Below, piece by piece: positions 8,703 through 17,957 of a stretch of DNA of 64,000 nt (its first letter is position 1; each line of letters opens with the position of its first letter). The notes beneath the pieces are model-generated. The model saw only the letters and a list, made by a program, of their open reading frames with translations. It made no database searches and was not told the DNA's origin. This stretch comes from Thermogemmatispora sp042408965 (GTDB taxonomy: Bacteria > Chloroflexota > Ktedonobacteria > Ktedonobacterales > Ktedonobacteraceae). The position numbers and the translations under genes are program-made. The stretch lies in assembly GCA_042408965.1 (NCBI GenBank), contig JBHOQN010000034.1, positions 1 to 64,000 of the forward strand. Reading direction: 5' to 3'.

Positions 8703-9158
8703 TCACCGGCGCGGCAGATCGGCGGTGTCCAGCCAGATCGTCACCGGGCCATCGTTGCCAAGCTCGACGAGCATGTGGGCACCAAAGACGCCGGCGCGCA
8801 CGCTGATGCCGTAGCTGCGCACGCGCTCCTGAAACTGGGCGATGAGGGGCTCAGCCAGAGCGGGCGGAGCTGCCTCGCTGAAGCCAGGGCGGCGCCCCTT
8901 ACGGGCATCCGCGTAGAGCGTGAACTGTGAGACGACGAGCAGCTCGCCCCGGCAGTCCAGCAGGGAGCGATTCATCTTGCCCGCTTCGTCCTCAAAGAGC
9001 CGCAGATTGACGATTTTATCGGCGAGGGTCTGGACCTCGCGCTCGCCATCGTCCTGGCCGACGCCCAGCAAGACCAGCAGGCCAGGCCCGATGCTGGCCA
9101 CGGGCTGCCCGCCGACGCTGACACGGGCATAGCTGACACGTTGCAACAAGGCTCTCAT
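8703..9158 (-). CDS. dtd: D-aminoacyl-tRNA deacylase
   Basis: A 151-residue cytosolic enzyme that hydrolyses D-amino acids (and glycine mischarged on tRNA-Ala) from tRNA, protecting translation. The family signatures are present: SQFTLYAD near residue 77, which supplies the catalytic-site loop, and NDGPVTIWLDT near the C-terminus, the cross-subunit Gly-Pro motif region. Length matches the family (145-155). The ATG at 9158 begins MRALLQRVSYARV as in homologues, with GGAG 11 bases upstream. It stands alone on the minus strand, about 180 bp downstream of the lectin-like membrane protein gene. Confidence 0.95.
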   Translation of the reverse strand: MRALLQRVSYARVSVGGQPVASIGPGLLVLLGVGQDDGEREVQTLADKIVNLRLFEDEAGKMNRSLLDCRGELLVVSQFTLYADARKGRRPGFSEAAPPALAEPLIAQFQERVRSYGISVRAGVFGAHMLVELGNDGPVTIWLDTADLPRR

Positions 9159-9337
9159 ACAAACATGCTCCGAATGCTGAGTGGAGTCGTGTGAGACAGG
9201 ACAGAGCAGTAGGAGGTCGCGAGGCCCGAGAGAAGCGCGCAGAAGCCTCCGCCCTCAGGATCAACCCTCCCTCGCAGCAGAGGCTCCCTGGGGTCCCGCG
9301 CCGGCCGGCGCTGGTCTCTGCCGGAGCAGCGGCCCAC

Positions 9338-10450
9338 CTAGGGCAACTGCGCCGGGGCCGGATAGACAGCCACGCTGGTGATCGCTCCCGTGGCGCCCGA
9401 CGAGGTCGTTCCGTTGCGCACAAAGAGGGCGATCATTCCGCTCGAATAGGAGCTATCCGTCACACCGGCGATGCGCTGGCCGTTGACCTGCAGCACGATC
9501 TGATCCCCCTTGATGGTCACCGTGATCTGATTCTGCCGGCCCAGCGGGCGGATGGCGCTGTTGGCCGAGATGCCGGAGAGGACCTTGACCTGCGTATTGC
9601 CATCGGCGCCAGTGACCTCTTTCGAGATGGCATAGGTGCCATCGCCGAAGATATCCACGCGATAGTCGTTATTCAACTGATCATCGCCGCGCATATAGAT
9701 GCCCATACTATCATTGCCATCCCCGCTCTGGAGCATCATCGTGGCGGTGATCTGGAAGTCGCTAAAGCTGCGTTGCACGGGCAACGGCGCCACCAGAATG
9801 CGGTGGTTGCGATCGGTCATGGTCAGTGCATGGTTGGCGATGGTCTTGCTGAAGCCTGAGCCACCAGTGGTGTCCCAGCCCTTGCTGTTGTCCGCAAAAT
9901 TGTCGCTGAAGAGCGGCACTGGCGTAGGAGCCGTCGGCGCCACCGAAGGTCCCGGTGTGGCATTGCCGTTCCCCCCATTGCCCGCGGTCCTGCCACCGCG
10001 CGCAACGTAGAAGATACCAGCGCCGACCACGACCAGCACCAGGACGAGCACGAGCACGATCAGCCCGACGGGCGCACCCTTTTTCGGCGGCTGCGGAACA
10101 ACCGGCGGCAGTGGCGACACGCCGCCCCCGCCGTAAGGCGCGCCATAGCCTCCATACTGCGTGGCCGGAGGCGACCCATAGGGGGAGAGGCCCGGCATGG
10201 AGTACTGACCCGGGGCGGGCGTGGCGGAGGCTGGTGAGGCGTAGGGGTCCTGATAGGGAGCGGCCCGCTGCGTCGGATCATAGGGAGAGGGTGACCCTGC
10301 AGCGTACGGAGGGGTCAGGCCAGGTGATGAAGGGGGAGGGGCATAGGGCGACTCAATATACTGCGCGCCACAGTTACTACAGAAGGTCTCATAGGGGCCT
10401 AGCTGCCTGCCACAGGTGCGGCAGATGCGATCGGGGCTCGACATTCCCAT
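9338..10450 (-). CDS. Zinc-ribbon membrane protein with extracellular concanavalin-like domain
   Basis: A 370-residue protein. The N-terminal zinc ribbon has two CxxC pairs (ICRTCG, FCSNCG, residues 10-28). A Pro/Tyr/Gly/Ser-rich linker covers about 35-135. One membrane helix (LIVLVLVLVLVVVGAGIFYV) lies near 150-170, and the C-terminal 170 residues form a beta-rich domain. That domain (DNFADNSKGW ... ITVTIKGDQIVLQVNGQRIAGV) looks like the DUF1080/LamG jelly-roll fold seen in 3-keto-disaccharide hydrolase-like proteins. A carbohydrate-binding or surface-sensing role is inferred, and catalysis is not claimed. The design parallels the 1924-5478 protein. An ATG two codons in is an equally good start. 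Confidence 0.75.
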   Translation of the reverse strand: MGMSSPDRICRTCGRQLGPYETFCSNCGAQYIESPYAPPPSSPGLTPPYAAGSPSPYDPTQRAAPYQDPYASPASATPAPGQYSMPGLSPYGSPPATQYGGYGAPYGGGGVSPLPPVVPQPPKKGAPVGLIVLVLVLVLVVVGAGIFYVARGGRTAGNGGNGNATPGPSVAPTAPTPVPLFSDNFADNSKGWDTTGGSGFSKTIANHALTMTDRNHRILVAPLPVQRSFSDFQITATMMLQSGDGNDSMGIYMRGDDQLNNDYRVDIFGDGTYAISKEVTGADGNTQVKVLSGISANSAIRPLGRQNQITVTIKGDQIVLQVNGQRIAGVTDSSYSSGMIALFVRNGTTSSGATGAITSVAVYPAPAQLP

Positions 10451-10712
10451 AGGTGATCAAACCTTTCTAGCCCGCGGGGCTGCGTCACAAGATCAGCGGA
10501 CGAACACACAGACGCACAGCCGGTCGCAGGCGTCCTGGCCCGCGGCCGCAACTGGCACTTATCCTTCATAGAACACGTTCAGAGACCCCCCGAAGACCAC
10601 CTGTAGCAACACCGAGGGTGTATGCATCGACGTCAACGCATCCTGAGAGCAGAGAGAAGTGCCCCTCCATTTCGTCGTCCGTCTGGAGGTTAAACGCCCG
10701 TCAGAGGGCGTT
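10451..10712. other. Intergenic region upstream of the zinc-ribbon lectin-like gene
   Basis: No gene seen. It should carry the promoter of the 9338-10450 gene, but no convincing -35/-10 pair was found. It ends in the hairpin at 10692-10713. Confidence 0.4.
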
Positions 10713-10713
10713 T
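10692..10713. terminator. Hairpin at the 3' end of acpS
   Basis: AAACGCCC (10692-10699) and GGGCGTTT (10706-10713) form a perfect 8-bp stem with a 6-nt loop directly after the acpS stop. The T run is short on both strands, so efficiency is uncertain. Confidence 0.45.
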
Positions 10714-11369
10714 TAGGGCCTTGCCAGGCGAGCGGTGGCGGGGTGCACCTGCACAGCAACAGCAACAGCAACGGCCATGCCTCGCAGATCGGCGATGCTG
10801 ACGTCGAAGGCGCTGATCCCCAGGTCCTCGGCTCGTCGACGTGCTCGCCCATAGAGGCGCACCGACGGCCGGCCGCTGCGTAGTTGCACAATCTCCATCT
10901 CGCGCCAGGCGACCCCGCGCAGGCCGGTGCCCAGCGCCTTGCTGATGGCCTCCTTGGCGGCAAAACGGCCTGCCAGACGCACAGCCTTCGGTGGCGGTAG
11001 TGGCAGCTCGCCACGCAGAGCGCGCCGGCCGCGGCACTGCAGGACCTCGTTCTCCGTGAAGACACGCCGCAGGAAGCGCTCCCCATGGCGAGCATAGGCC
11101 TGCTCGACACGGGCCACCTCAATGATATCGATGCCCACAGCGACGTTGATCCCCTGCGTACTCAGCAGGGAATCAGGGAGGCCCGCCAGCCCGGCTGGCC
11201 CGAAGAGCCAGTCCGGTGGCGGCGCCCCGGCGGCGCCCACCAGGGGCGTAAAGAGCAGGGGACGCTCAGCCTCCAGTGCGCCGGCAGGTTGATCCTGGCC
11301 AGCGTAGACTGCTGGTGGCAGCGCCGATCGCTCGAGGTCCCGCTCCTGCTCCTCGGCATGCTCACTCAT
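10713..11369 (-). CDS. acpS: Holo-[acyl-carrier-protein] synthase with N-terminal extension
   Basis: Transfers 4'-phosphopantetheine from CoA to the serine of acyl carrier protein. The catalytic core starts near residue 77: VGIDIIEVARVE (Asp81) and RFAAKEAISKALG (Glu140) supply the Mg-binding acid pair. At 218 residues it is longer than the usual 120-140, because about 75 low-complexity residues precede the core. The long start is kept because its ATG overlaps the ugd stop (ATGA at 11366-11369), implying translational coupling. An internal GTG at the VGIDII motif could give a standard-length enzyme. It is the last gene of the MBL hydrolase-ugd-acpS operon. Confidence 0.88.
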   Translation of the reverse strand: MSEHAEEQERDLERSALPPAVYAGQDQPAGALEAERPLLFTPLVGAAGAPPPDWLFGPAGLAGLPDSLLSTQGINVAVGIDIIEVARVEQAYARHGERFLRRVFTENEVLQCRGRRALRGELPLPPPKAVRLAGRFAAKEAISKALGTGLRGVAWREMEIVQLRSGRPSVRLYGRARRRAEDLGISAFDVSIADLRGMAVAVAVAVQVHPATARLARP

Positions 11370-12787
11370 AGCTGGGACTCATCTCCCTCACTGATCATGG
11401 CCTGCTGCAAAGTCGACGGCAGGCTCGTACTATCCTCGGCCGGCAGCACCGTCGCCGCCGGGCCTGTTCCCCGCCCGATGCCGCGATAGGTGAAGCCCAG
11501 ATTCGCCATCTCGCGCGGCTCGTAGATGTTGCGTCCGTCGATCAAAACCGGGCGGCGCATCATGCTGCGAATCTGGAGCATATCCAGAGACTTGAACTCA
11601 TTCCAGTCGGTGACGATCACCAGGGCGTCGGCGTTGTCGGCCACCTCGTAGGCGTCGGCGCAGAAGGTGAGCCTGTCCATTCTGACCCCCTCGCGCTCCA
11701 GCGCCTGGCGGGCTGTCTCCCTGGCCACGGGATCGTAGGCGCGCACCGCGGCCCCCTGGCTCGTGACCCAGCGAATGATATCGAGCGAGGGAGCCTCGCG
11801 CATATCGTCGGTGTTGGCTTTGAAGGCCAGACCTAGCATCCCCACGGTGGTGTTGCGCAGCGATCCCAGAATGGAGACGAGCTTATCCACCACCAGCCGG
11901 CGCTGATCATGGTTGATCTCCATGACGGCGTGCAGCAACTGTGGATGCAGCCCGGCCTCGTCCGCCATATGGGCCAGCGCACGCACATCCTTGGGGAAGC
12001 AACTGCCACCATAGCCCAGGCCGGCATCGAGAAAGGCCCGCCCGATGCGCTTATCATAACCCATTCCCACAGCCACCTCCTTCACGTCGGCCCCCAGCCG
12101 CTCACAGATCTGTGCAATCTCGTTGATGAAGGAGATCTTCGTCGCCAGAAATGCATTGGAGGCGTATTTGATCATCTCGGCAGTGTAGATATCAGTGGTG
12201 ATGATGGGCGCACGCAGTGGCAGGTAGAGGGTGGCCACACGGTGCGCGGCCTCCATATCGGCGGAGCCGAGCACGATGCGATCGGGGTTGAGAAAGTCCT
12301 GGATGGCCGCGCCCTCGCGCAGGAATTCCGGGTTGGAGACCACCGCGAAGGGCACGTCGGGCCGCGCCAGATTCTGGCGCACGATGCGCGTGACCACATC
12401 GCCGCTGCCGACGGGGACGGTGCTCTTATTAATGATGATGGCGTAGTGGTCTAGCTCCTGAGCGATCATGCGCGCCGCCATCTCGACATAGCGCATGTCG
12501 GCGCTCCCCTGGGCTGTGCCGGTCGGCGTGTTGACGGCAATAAAAATAAACTCGCTGCCGTCGAGGCCCTCGCGATAGCTGGTGCTAAAATGCAAACGCC
12601 CGGCCCGCACGTTGCGTGCAATCATCTCAGCCAGGCCCGGCTCATAGATGGGAACGTCTCCACGTTTCAGCTTCGCAATCTTCTCTTCGACAATATCCAC
12701 ACAGGTCACATCGTTCCCCATATCGGCGAAACAGGTGCCAGTCACCAGGCCGACATATCCCGTGCCGATCACGCAGATCTTCGACAT
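11366..12787 (-). CDS. ugd: UDP-glucose 6-dehydrogenase
   Basis: A 473-residue NAD-dependent enzyme oxidising UDP-glucose to UDP-glucuronate for envelope polysaccharides. Visible: the Rossmann motif VIGTGYVGL at the N-terminus, the substrate-binding N-terminal domain (AVNTPTG, KSTVPVGS, SNPEFLREG), the catalytic cysteine in GYGGSCFPKD (Cys263) and the C-terminal UDP-binding domain (LGLAFKANTDDMREAPS). Length is typical (430-470). It begins 16 bp after the MBL hydrolase gene, with AGGA six bases before the ATG, and overlaps acpS by four bases. galU at 23.3-24.2 kb would supply its substrate. Confidence 0.95.
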   Translation of the reverse strand: MSKICVIGTGYVGLVTGTCFADMGNDVTCVDIVEEKIAKLKRGDVPIYEPGLAEMIARNVRAGRLHFSTSYREGLDGSEFIFIAVNTPTGTAQGSADMRYVEMAARMIAQELDHYAIIINKSTVPVGSGDVVTRIVRQNLARPDVPFAVVSNPEFLREGAAIQDFLNPDRIVLGSADMEAAHRVATLYLPLRAPIITTDIYTAEMIKYASNAFLATKISFINEIAQICERLGADVKEVAVGMGYDKRIGRAFLDAGLGYGGSCFPKDVRALAHMADEAGLHPQLLHAVMEINHDQRRLVVDKLVSILGSLRNTTVGMLGLAFKANTDDMREAPSLDIIRWVTSQGAAVRAYDPVARETARQALEREGVRMDRLTFCADAYEVADNADALVIVTDWNEFKSLDMLQIRSMMRRPVLIDGRNIYEPREMANLGFTYRGIGRGTGPAATVLPAEDSTSLPSTLQQAMISEGDESQL

Positions 12788-12803
12788 CGCTGTTCCTGCT
12801 CCT

Positions 12804-13481
12804 CTACTCTACGCTGACAAAGGGATTTTCTTCTTTCTCTTCACCAATTGTGGTTGGCAAACCGTGTCCGGGGAAGACGATCAGCTCATCGTCAAGCGTG
12901 TAGAGCTTCTCTCGAATGGAGCGCACAATCTGCTCATAGTTGCCACCAGGCAGGTCGGTGCGCCCGATGCCGCGCCGGAAGAGCGTGTCGCCGCTGAAGA
13001 TGCAATAGGGGCGACTGACGAGACAGACCCCGCCGGGCGTGTGCCCTGGCGTATGCAGCACCTCCAGGGTGAGCGTACCAAAGGTGATGCGCTCTCCTTC
13101 CTGCAAGAGTATATCGGGCGTGCGGTGCACCAGCGGTGCCTGGCGCCCGATGCTCCTGGCAACGCGGTCATCGCTGTAGAGAGGCAGGTCCTCGGCATGA
13201 ATGGCCAGAGGAACGGGATAGGCGGCGCTGACGGCATCGATGGCACAGATGTGATCGAAATGCCCGTGGGTGTTGATGATGTATCTGGGAATCAGCTCCA
13301 GCTCTGCGATGCGCTTGAGAATGCGCTCCGGCTCATCGCCGGGATCGATAATCACGGCCTCCCGCGTGCGGGGGCAGGCATAGAGATAGCAATTTTCTTG
13401 AAGCGGTCCGACAGTCAGGGTCGCCACGAGCGGCCTGGCCTGCGGGTCCTCGCTTTCGGGGGTATGCAGATCCGGCATATG
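12804..13481 (-). CDS. MBL-fold metallo-hydrolase (glyoxalase II-like)
   Basis: 225 residues from the preferred ATG at 13481. The di-metal signature THGHFDH (His71, His73, Asp75, His76), HTPGHTPGG and a terminal GHGLPT place it in the glyoxalase II/hydroxyacylglutathione-hydrolase-like branch of the metallo-beta-lactamase fold. The substrate (thioester or persulfide) cannot be assigned from sequence. An upstream ATG at 13523 would coincide with the transcription start predicted from the promoter at 13527-13535, so the inner ATG with GGAAG upstream is chosen. It is the first gene of the operon with ugd and acpS. Confidence 0.85.
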   Translation of the reverse strand, partial: HMPDLHTPESEDPQARPLVATLTVGPLQENCYLYACPRTREAVIIDPGDEPERILKRIAELELIPRYIINTHGHFDHICAIDAVSAAYPVPLAIHAEDLPLYSDDRVARSIGRQAPLVHRTPDILLQEGERITFGTLTLEVLHTPGHTPGGVCLVSRPYCIFSGDTLFRRGIGRTDLPGGNYEQIVRSIREKLYTLDDELIVFPGHGLPTTIGEEKEENPFVSVE

Positions 13482-13526
13482 GCCTCGCTTCCTTCCCGCC
13501 ACAAATTGAGAAAAGATGTGCACTTT

Positions 13527-13535
13527 ATTATAGCA
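13527..13535 (-). promoter_or_regulatory. Extended -10 promoter of the MBL hydrolase-ugd-acpS operon
   Basis: On the minus strand it reads TGC-TATAAT, a perfect extended -10. No good -35 is present. The predicted start is near 13520, giving a leader of about 40 nt. Confidence 0.55.
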
Positions 13536-13629
13536 TAGGGCCGGCCCTGGTGGGCGGGCCTGGACACCCGGCCAGGGCGCGCAGGGCGATCAGCAAGCGT
13601 CTGCAACGAGAAGGACTATTGGTCCATCG

Positions 13630-13661
13630 GCCGCCAGGGGGTCTCTGACGCCCCTGGCGGC
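13630..13661. terminator. 11-bp hairpin downstream of lgt
   Basis: GCCGCCAGGGG (13630-13640) pairs perfectly with CCCCTGGCGGC (13651-13661) around a 10-nt loop, 22 bp after the lgt stop. There is no U tract. Confidence 0.4.
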
Positions 13662-13683
13662 GCAGACGGTCACACAGCGAGGG

Positions 13684-14889
13684 CTAGCGAGCCTCCTGAG
13701 CTGACTCACCAGCAGTGCCGGCCTCGGCGCCCACCTCGGCAATCTCAGCCTCAGCAGTTCCCCCGGTCGCTGGAGGCGGCGCCGGAGGAGACGGCGCCGC
13801 GCTCTGCGCTGCAACTGCTGGCTCATCGTGGGTGACCAGCTCGTGGTCGTCGCGCGGCTCCCCCGCTGGCGGCATGGCGGCAGGGGAGGCGGTCGTCGCT
13901 CCCTGGCTCGCCTCCTCCTCTTCGTGCAGGGGCTGCTCGATCAAGACGCTGCGCACCTTCGGCTCCTGAGGGATGCCGTAGGTCGCCGCCGGCTCGCCGA
14001 CGGGCACGGGCCGCGCATAGCGCGAGCGCAGCACCAGATAGCTCAGCGGCAGGAGGGCGAGAAAGACCACCAGCGAGGTCCACTGGGCCTGTTTGAGGCC
14101 CCAGTTGAGTCCCAGAAAGCTCACCACCAGGTTCGCGCGCCAGAAGAAGACCACAAACTGCGTGATGGCATACCCGTAGAGGTAGGTCAGCAGCAGGAGG
14201 CCGGGGCGCCTCAGGCGGCGCGAGAGGACAAGGAGGATGGCCAGCAGGGCGAAGTTGCAGAGCATCTCGTAGGCCGCCGCCGGCTGCACCGGCACGTTGC
14301 AGAGGCCCTGCTGGCAGGCAAAGCTGGCGGGATTGACATAGACGGTTGACCAGGGCAGGGTGCTGGGATAGCCGATAATATCGCCATTAATCAGGTTGCC
14401 GACGCGCCCGAAGATCTGGCCGATCGCCGCGAAGAGCACGGCCGCGTCGAGGGCCACCAGCGGGTTCACCCGCTCGACGCGCGCACGCCAGAAGAGCACG
14501 GGCACCACCAGGAAGATCGCCCCGTAGAAGGCCATGCCGCCCTCCCAGGTCGCCAGAATGCGCCAGGGCCGCAGCAGGTAGCCCTGCACCAGATCGGGCT
14601 GCTGAATGACGAAATAGAGGCGGCCACCGACCAGCCCGGCCACGATACACCACCAGAGGACGCGATAGACCACCTCTTCGCTCAGTCCCTTGCGCCGGAT
14701 ATAGCCCTGAACGCCCCATAATCCCACAAGGATGGCCACGACGTACATCAGGCCGTACCAGTGGAGGGCCAGCGGGCCGAGGTGCACAATCACCGGATCG
14801 ATGTTGATATAGATATACGGAGGGCCGATGCGCAGCCAGCCCCAGTCAACCAGGGAGGCCAGCACCGGCAGCCAGGCGTTTCCCATCAC
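13684..14889 (-). CDS. lgt: Prolipoprotein diacylglyceryl transferase with acidic C-terminal tail
   Basis: An integral membrane enzyme that moves diacylglycerol from phosphatidylglycerol to the lipobox cysteine of prolipoproteins. Hallmarks: HWYGLMYV near residue 43, the Lgt signature GRVGNLINGDIIG (about 161-173), and around seven hydrophobic helices. The catalytic portion ends near residue 300. About 100 residues rich in Ala, Pro and Glu follow and are not part of the normal 260-300-residue enzyme; they are presumably a disordered cytoplasmic tail. GTG at 14889 with AAAGG seven bases upstream is used; the ATG next to it is equally possible. Confidence 0.93.
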   Translation of the reverse strand: MMGNAWLPVLASLVDWGWLRIGPPYIYINIDPVIVHLGPLALHWYGLMYVVAILVGLWGVQGYIRRKGLSEEVVYRVLWWCIVAGLVGGRLYFVIQQPDLVQGYLLRPWRILATWEGGMAFYGAIFLVVPVLFWRARVERVNPLVALDAAVLFAAIGQIFGRVGNLINGDIIGYPSTLPWSTVYVNPASFACQQGLCNVPVQPAAAYEMLCNFALLAILLVLSRRLRRPGLLLLTYLYGYAITQFVVFFWRANLVVSFLGLNWGLKQAQWTSLVVFLALLPLSYLVLRSRYARPVPVGEPAATYGIPQEPKVRSVLIEQPLHEEEEASQGATTASPAAMPPAGEPRDDHELVTHDEPAVAAQSAAPSPPAPPPATGGTAEAEIAEVGAEAGTAGESAQEAR

Positions 14890-15567
14890 TCTTCTGCCTT
14901 TCTAGATGTGCTCTCAAGCAGTCGACACATCTGCGCTCGTGGTGCACACGTCCGCCCAGGGCCTGGCCTGGATCGGGCAAGATCGCGCTCGAGGAGCGTG
15001 GACGCGCGTTCTCTGCACCTGGATCACAGCCCGCGCTGCCCGTCTCTCTGCCCAGCATACCACCAGGCGACGCTCAGCACCGCGATGGCCATCTCTTCTC
15101 CTCCAGAGCGGCACTCGTGCGCTCCCCAGCCGTCTCTCGCTCCTGGCCTCTCCATGTACCCCAGATCAGACAGCCGTCCCTTCTGTCCGCAACCGGCATC
15201 GGTGTGGCAGGGCCTGGCGGCACTCCTGGCAGAGATCAATGACACGCCTGGAAGAGCGCCACGCACCCCCTGTCAAGAGACCGTCGGGCGGCGCGGGCCT
15301 GCGTGCGTGCGCTGGATCGCTGGATCGCTGGATCGCGGCCGCTGGTCTCAGGATAACAGGAGCAGGCCGATCCTGCAAGCGGCACAACAGGCAGAGCGAT
15401 CGCTCCGAGGGATCGTCACAGGAGGCAGGCCAGCCGGCTGGCGCCCGGCAAGATCCTCCGGAGCACCTGGTGGGCTTGCCCACCACAGACGGCAGAATAC
15501 CCCCAGGTCCAGAGAGCAATGATCCCCGGCCCGGGAGCAAGCAGACCTGACGTGCACAGGGGCGATG
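14890..15567. other. 678-bp region without a supported gene
   Basis: Several frames are open on both strands but have biased, non-protein-like composition and no ribosome binding sites. It contains a triplicated 8-bp unit GCTGGATC (15312-15335) and a small hairpin GGTGGGC-TT-GCCCACC near 15469-15484. lgt must be driven from here, but no promoter was convincing. Confidence 0.45.
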
Positions 15568-16125
15568 TCATGACGAGTGCGAGGACGCGGCCGCCGGGCG
15601 CTGAGCAACTTCGCGCGGCTCAGGCTCGACGCGCAGGAGCGCCTTGAGGGCCTCGTCAGAGACAATCTTCCCCTGCTGGCCATCGAAGATGAGATCATCA
15701 CGCTCGCAATAGTAGAGGTGGCGCCAGTTCTCCAGCGCACGATCCCAGGCTGGATAGCGCAGCGTTGTCTCGGCATCGCTTTTGACAACGCGCTGGAAGG
15801 CGATGAACGAGGCCACGAGCGCGGCCACAATCACCAGCAGCGTAATGATCACCTGGACCAGCAGCGCGAACCCGCCGATGCCCGTGACACTCTCGCCGAG
15901 CACGACGAAGATAAAAAAGACCCCCAGGCCGACCAGCACCACCGCCGGCCCGACCAGATTCATCATGTGAGCCTGCCGGGTGGGCATAGGGGGCGGAGCC
16001 AGCCGCGTGATACCGCTGCGATAGGCCTCGCGAGACGTCTTGACCAGATCCTCCTTATGACAGCGCGGACAGAGCGGCTTCTGCGCCTGCTCCTGTGGCC
16101 GCAGCCTGGTTTGATCGGATACCAT
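15568..16125 (-). CDS. Small zinc-ribbon membrane protein of unknown function
   Basis: 185 residues from ATG 16125, which has GGAGG about ten bases upstream; the longer frame to 16392 lacks one. An N-terminal CPRCHKED pair suggests half of a zinc ribbon. Two adjacent membrane helices follow (VVLVGLGVFFIFVVLGESV and FALLVQVIITLLVIVAALVASFIAF, about residues 60-110). A cytoplasmic C-terminal region (YYCERDDLIFDGQQGKIVSD) resembles a second zinc-ribbon strand pair with one cysteine. Topology suggests a membrane sensor or scaffold; no family name is offered. It is divergent from mazG. Confidence 0.7.
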   Translation of the reverse strand: MVSDQTRLRPQEQAQKPLCPRCHKEDLVKTSREAYRSGITRLAPPPMPTRQAHMMNLVGPAVVLVGLGVFFIFVVLGESVTGIGGFALLVQVIITLLVIVAALVASFIAFQRVVKSDAETTLRYPAWDRALENWRHLYYCERDDLIFDGQQGKIVSDEALKALLRVEPEPREVAQRPAAASSHSS

Positions 16126-16379
16126 TGGACCGATAACCTCCTCACGTTGGGTAGCGCCCAAGCATAAATAGGATAATGCTACAGAAAGCATAACACTTTC
16201 GAGTAGCCTGCGACAATCCCCGACATGGCAGAGTTCGCCATACCCCCGCGCCATCACCGACCCGCGCCGCGCGTCGACCTCGGTTTGACACCTGCGGAAG
16301 GAATCGCTACACTTGTCGGTGAACGCAAGAGAGAGGCGCGTGAGTCGTTTCGGAGAGAGAGGATAGACAGAAAAGAAGC

Positions 16380-17939
16380 ATGCTGGAATCACAGCTCACT
16401 ATTGTAGGCCTGGGACCTGGTCCCTGGGAGGCATTGACGCGCGAGGCCAGCGCCATGCTGGAGGCCGCCGCCGCGAGCGGGCAGCGCGTCTATTTCCGCA
16501 CCCTGATTCACCCGATCAGCGAGGCGCTCAGAGAGGTGCTGCCCGACCTGAAGATCGAGTCCTTTGATCAGCTCTATGACGAGGCCAGCGACTGGGAGAC
16601 GCTCTATCGGCGCATCGCCGACGCCGTCTGGGAGGCCGCCGCCGCGGCCGCGGGACCGCTCATCTATGCCGTTCCCGGCCATCCCCTGGTCGGCGACACG
16701 ACGGTTCAGTTGCTGCTGCAGCGAGCCGAGGAGGAGGGACTCGCCGTCAGGATCGTGGCCGGCCTCTCCTTCGTCGAGCCAGTCTGCACGGCCCTGCGCC
16801 TCGATCCGCTCAACGCCGGCCTGCAGATCATCGAGGCCACGGCGCTCGCCGCCCTGCACAGCGACGAGGTGGCTGGCAAGCTGATCCCCACCACGCCGCT
16901 GCTGGTGGCTCAGCTCTATAACCGCCGTCTCGCCAGCGCTGTGAAGCTGAACCTGAGCGAGTGCTACCCCGACGAATGGCCGGTCTCCCTCGTGCGGCTC
17001 CCCACAGCGGCCGGCGCCAGCGCCCAGGCCGAGGTGCACCGGCTGGCGCTCTACGAGCTGGATCGCCAGCACCTGGCCAATCACCTGACGACGCTCTATG
17101 TGCCGCCAGTGGAGCCGCTCAGCCCCCTGCGCCATCCCGACACGCTGCGCTACATCACCATGCGCCTGCGCCGCGAGCCCGACGGCTGCCCCTGGGACCG
17201 CGAGCAGACGCATCAGAGCCTCATCCGCTACGTGCTCGAAGAGACCTACGAGGTCGTGGAGGCCCTGGAGGAGAACGATATGCAGAAGCTGGCGGAGGAA
17301 CTGGGCGACCTGCTGCTGCAGGTCTACCTGCACGCCGAAATTGCGCGCCAGGAGGGGGACTTCTCCATCGGCGATGTCTTCGAGCAGGTCAACGCCAAGC
17401 TGATCCGTCGCCATCCCCACGTCTTCGGCAACGTCAGCGTGAGCAGCGCCGGCCAGGTGGTGCAGAACTGGGAAGCCATCAAGCGCGCCGAGCGCGAGGC
17501 CGCGGGTCAGGCAGTACAGGAGGAGAGCCTGCTCGATCGCGTCCCACAGGCCGCGCCAGCCCTGACCATCGCCCAGGAGTATCAGAAGCGGGCGGCGCGC
17601 ACCGGCTTCGCCTACGCCGACCTGCAGGGCGTGCTCACCAAGCTGACGGAGGAGCTGCAGGAGCTGGACGCGGCGCGCACGCCAGAGGAGCGGCTCGAGG
17701 AGATGGGCGACGTGCTCTTTCTGGTCGCCCGCGCCGCCGGGGAGATGCAGATCGACGCCGAGGAGGCCTTGCGCCGCGCCAATCGCAAATTTCGCCGCCG
17801 CTTCCAGGCTATGGAGGCCCTGGCACGCCAGGAGGGCCGCCCCCTCGCCGCAGACGGGGCGGCGACTCGCAGCCGCGAGGAGCTGCGGGCGCTCTGGAAG
17901 CAGGCAAAGGCCTCCGTTGACGCCTCCCCTGAGGCATGA
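16380..17939 (+). CDS. mazG: MazG-family NTP pyrophosphohydrolase fused to a tetrapyrrole-methylase-like domain (YabN type)
   Basis: 519 residues. The N-terminal 235 residues form a SAM-dependent TP-methylase-like fold (LTIVGLGPGPWEALT ... AVPGHPLVGDTTV). The C-terminal part carries two MazG modules, the first starting GCPWDREQTHQSL with the metal-binding EETYEVVEALEE and EELGD motifs, the second near residues 400-500. MazG hydrolyses noncanonical NTPs and can lower (p)ppGpp; YabN-type fusions are widespread in Firmicutes and Chloroflexota. The ATG has AAGAAG just upstream. It is the first of a likely operon, with the next gene 18 bp downstream. Confidence 0.92.
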   Translation: MLESQLTIVGLGPGPWEALTREASAMLEAAAASGQRVYFRTLIHPISEALREVLPDLKIESFDQLYDEASDWETLYRRIADAVWEAAAAAAGPLIYAVPGHPLVGDTTVQLLLQRAEEEGLAVRIVAGLSFVEPVCTALRLDPLNAGLQIIEATALAALHSDEVAGKLIPTTPLLVAQLYNRRLASAVKLNLSECYPDEWPVSLVRLPTAAGASAQAEVHRLALYELDRQHLANHLTTLYVPPVEPLSPLRHPDTLRYITMRLRREPDGCPWDREQTHQSLIRYVLEETYEVVEALEENDMQKLAEELGDLLLQVYLHAEIARQEGDFSIGDVFEQVNAKLIRRHPHVFGNVSVSSAGQVVQNWEAIKRAEREAAGQAVQEESLLDRVPQAAPALTIAQEYQKRAARTGFAYADLQGVLTKLTEELQELDAARTPEERLEEMGDVLFLVARAAGEMQIDAEEALRRANRKFRRRFQAMEALARQEGRPLAADGAATRSREELRALWKQAKASVDASPEA

Positions 17940-17957
17940 TACAGTGATAGCAGCACC

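Noticed and set aside
14761..15522. 253-codon plus-strand frame spanning the lgt start and the following gap
   Set aside because: Overlaps the lgt N-terminus, lacks a ribosome binding site, and its composition is not protein-like.
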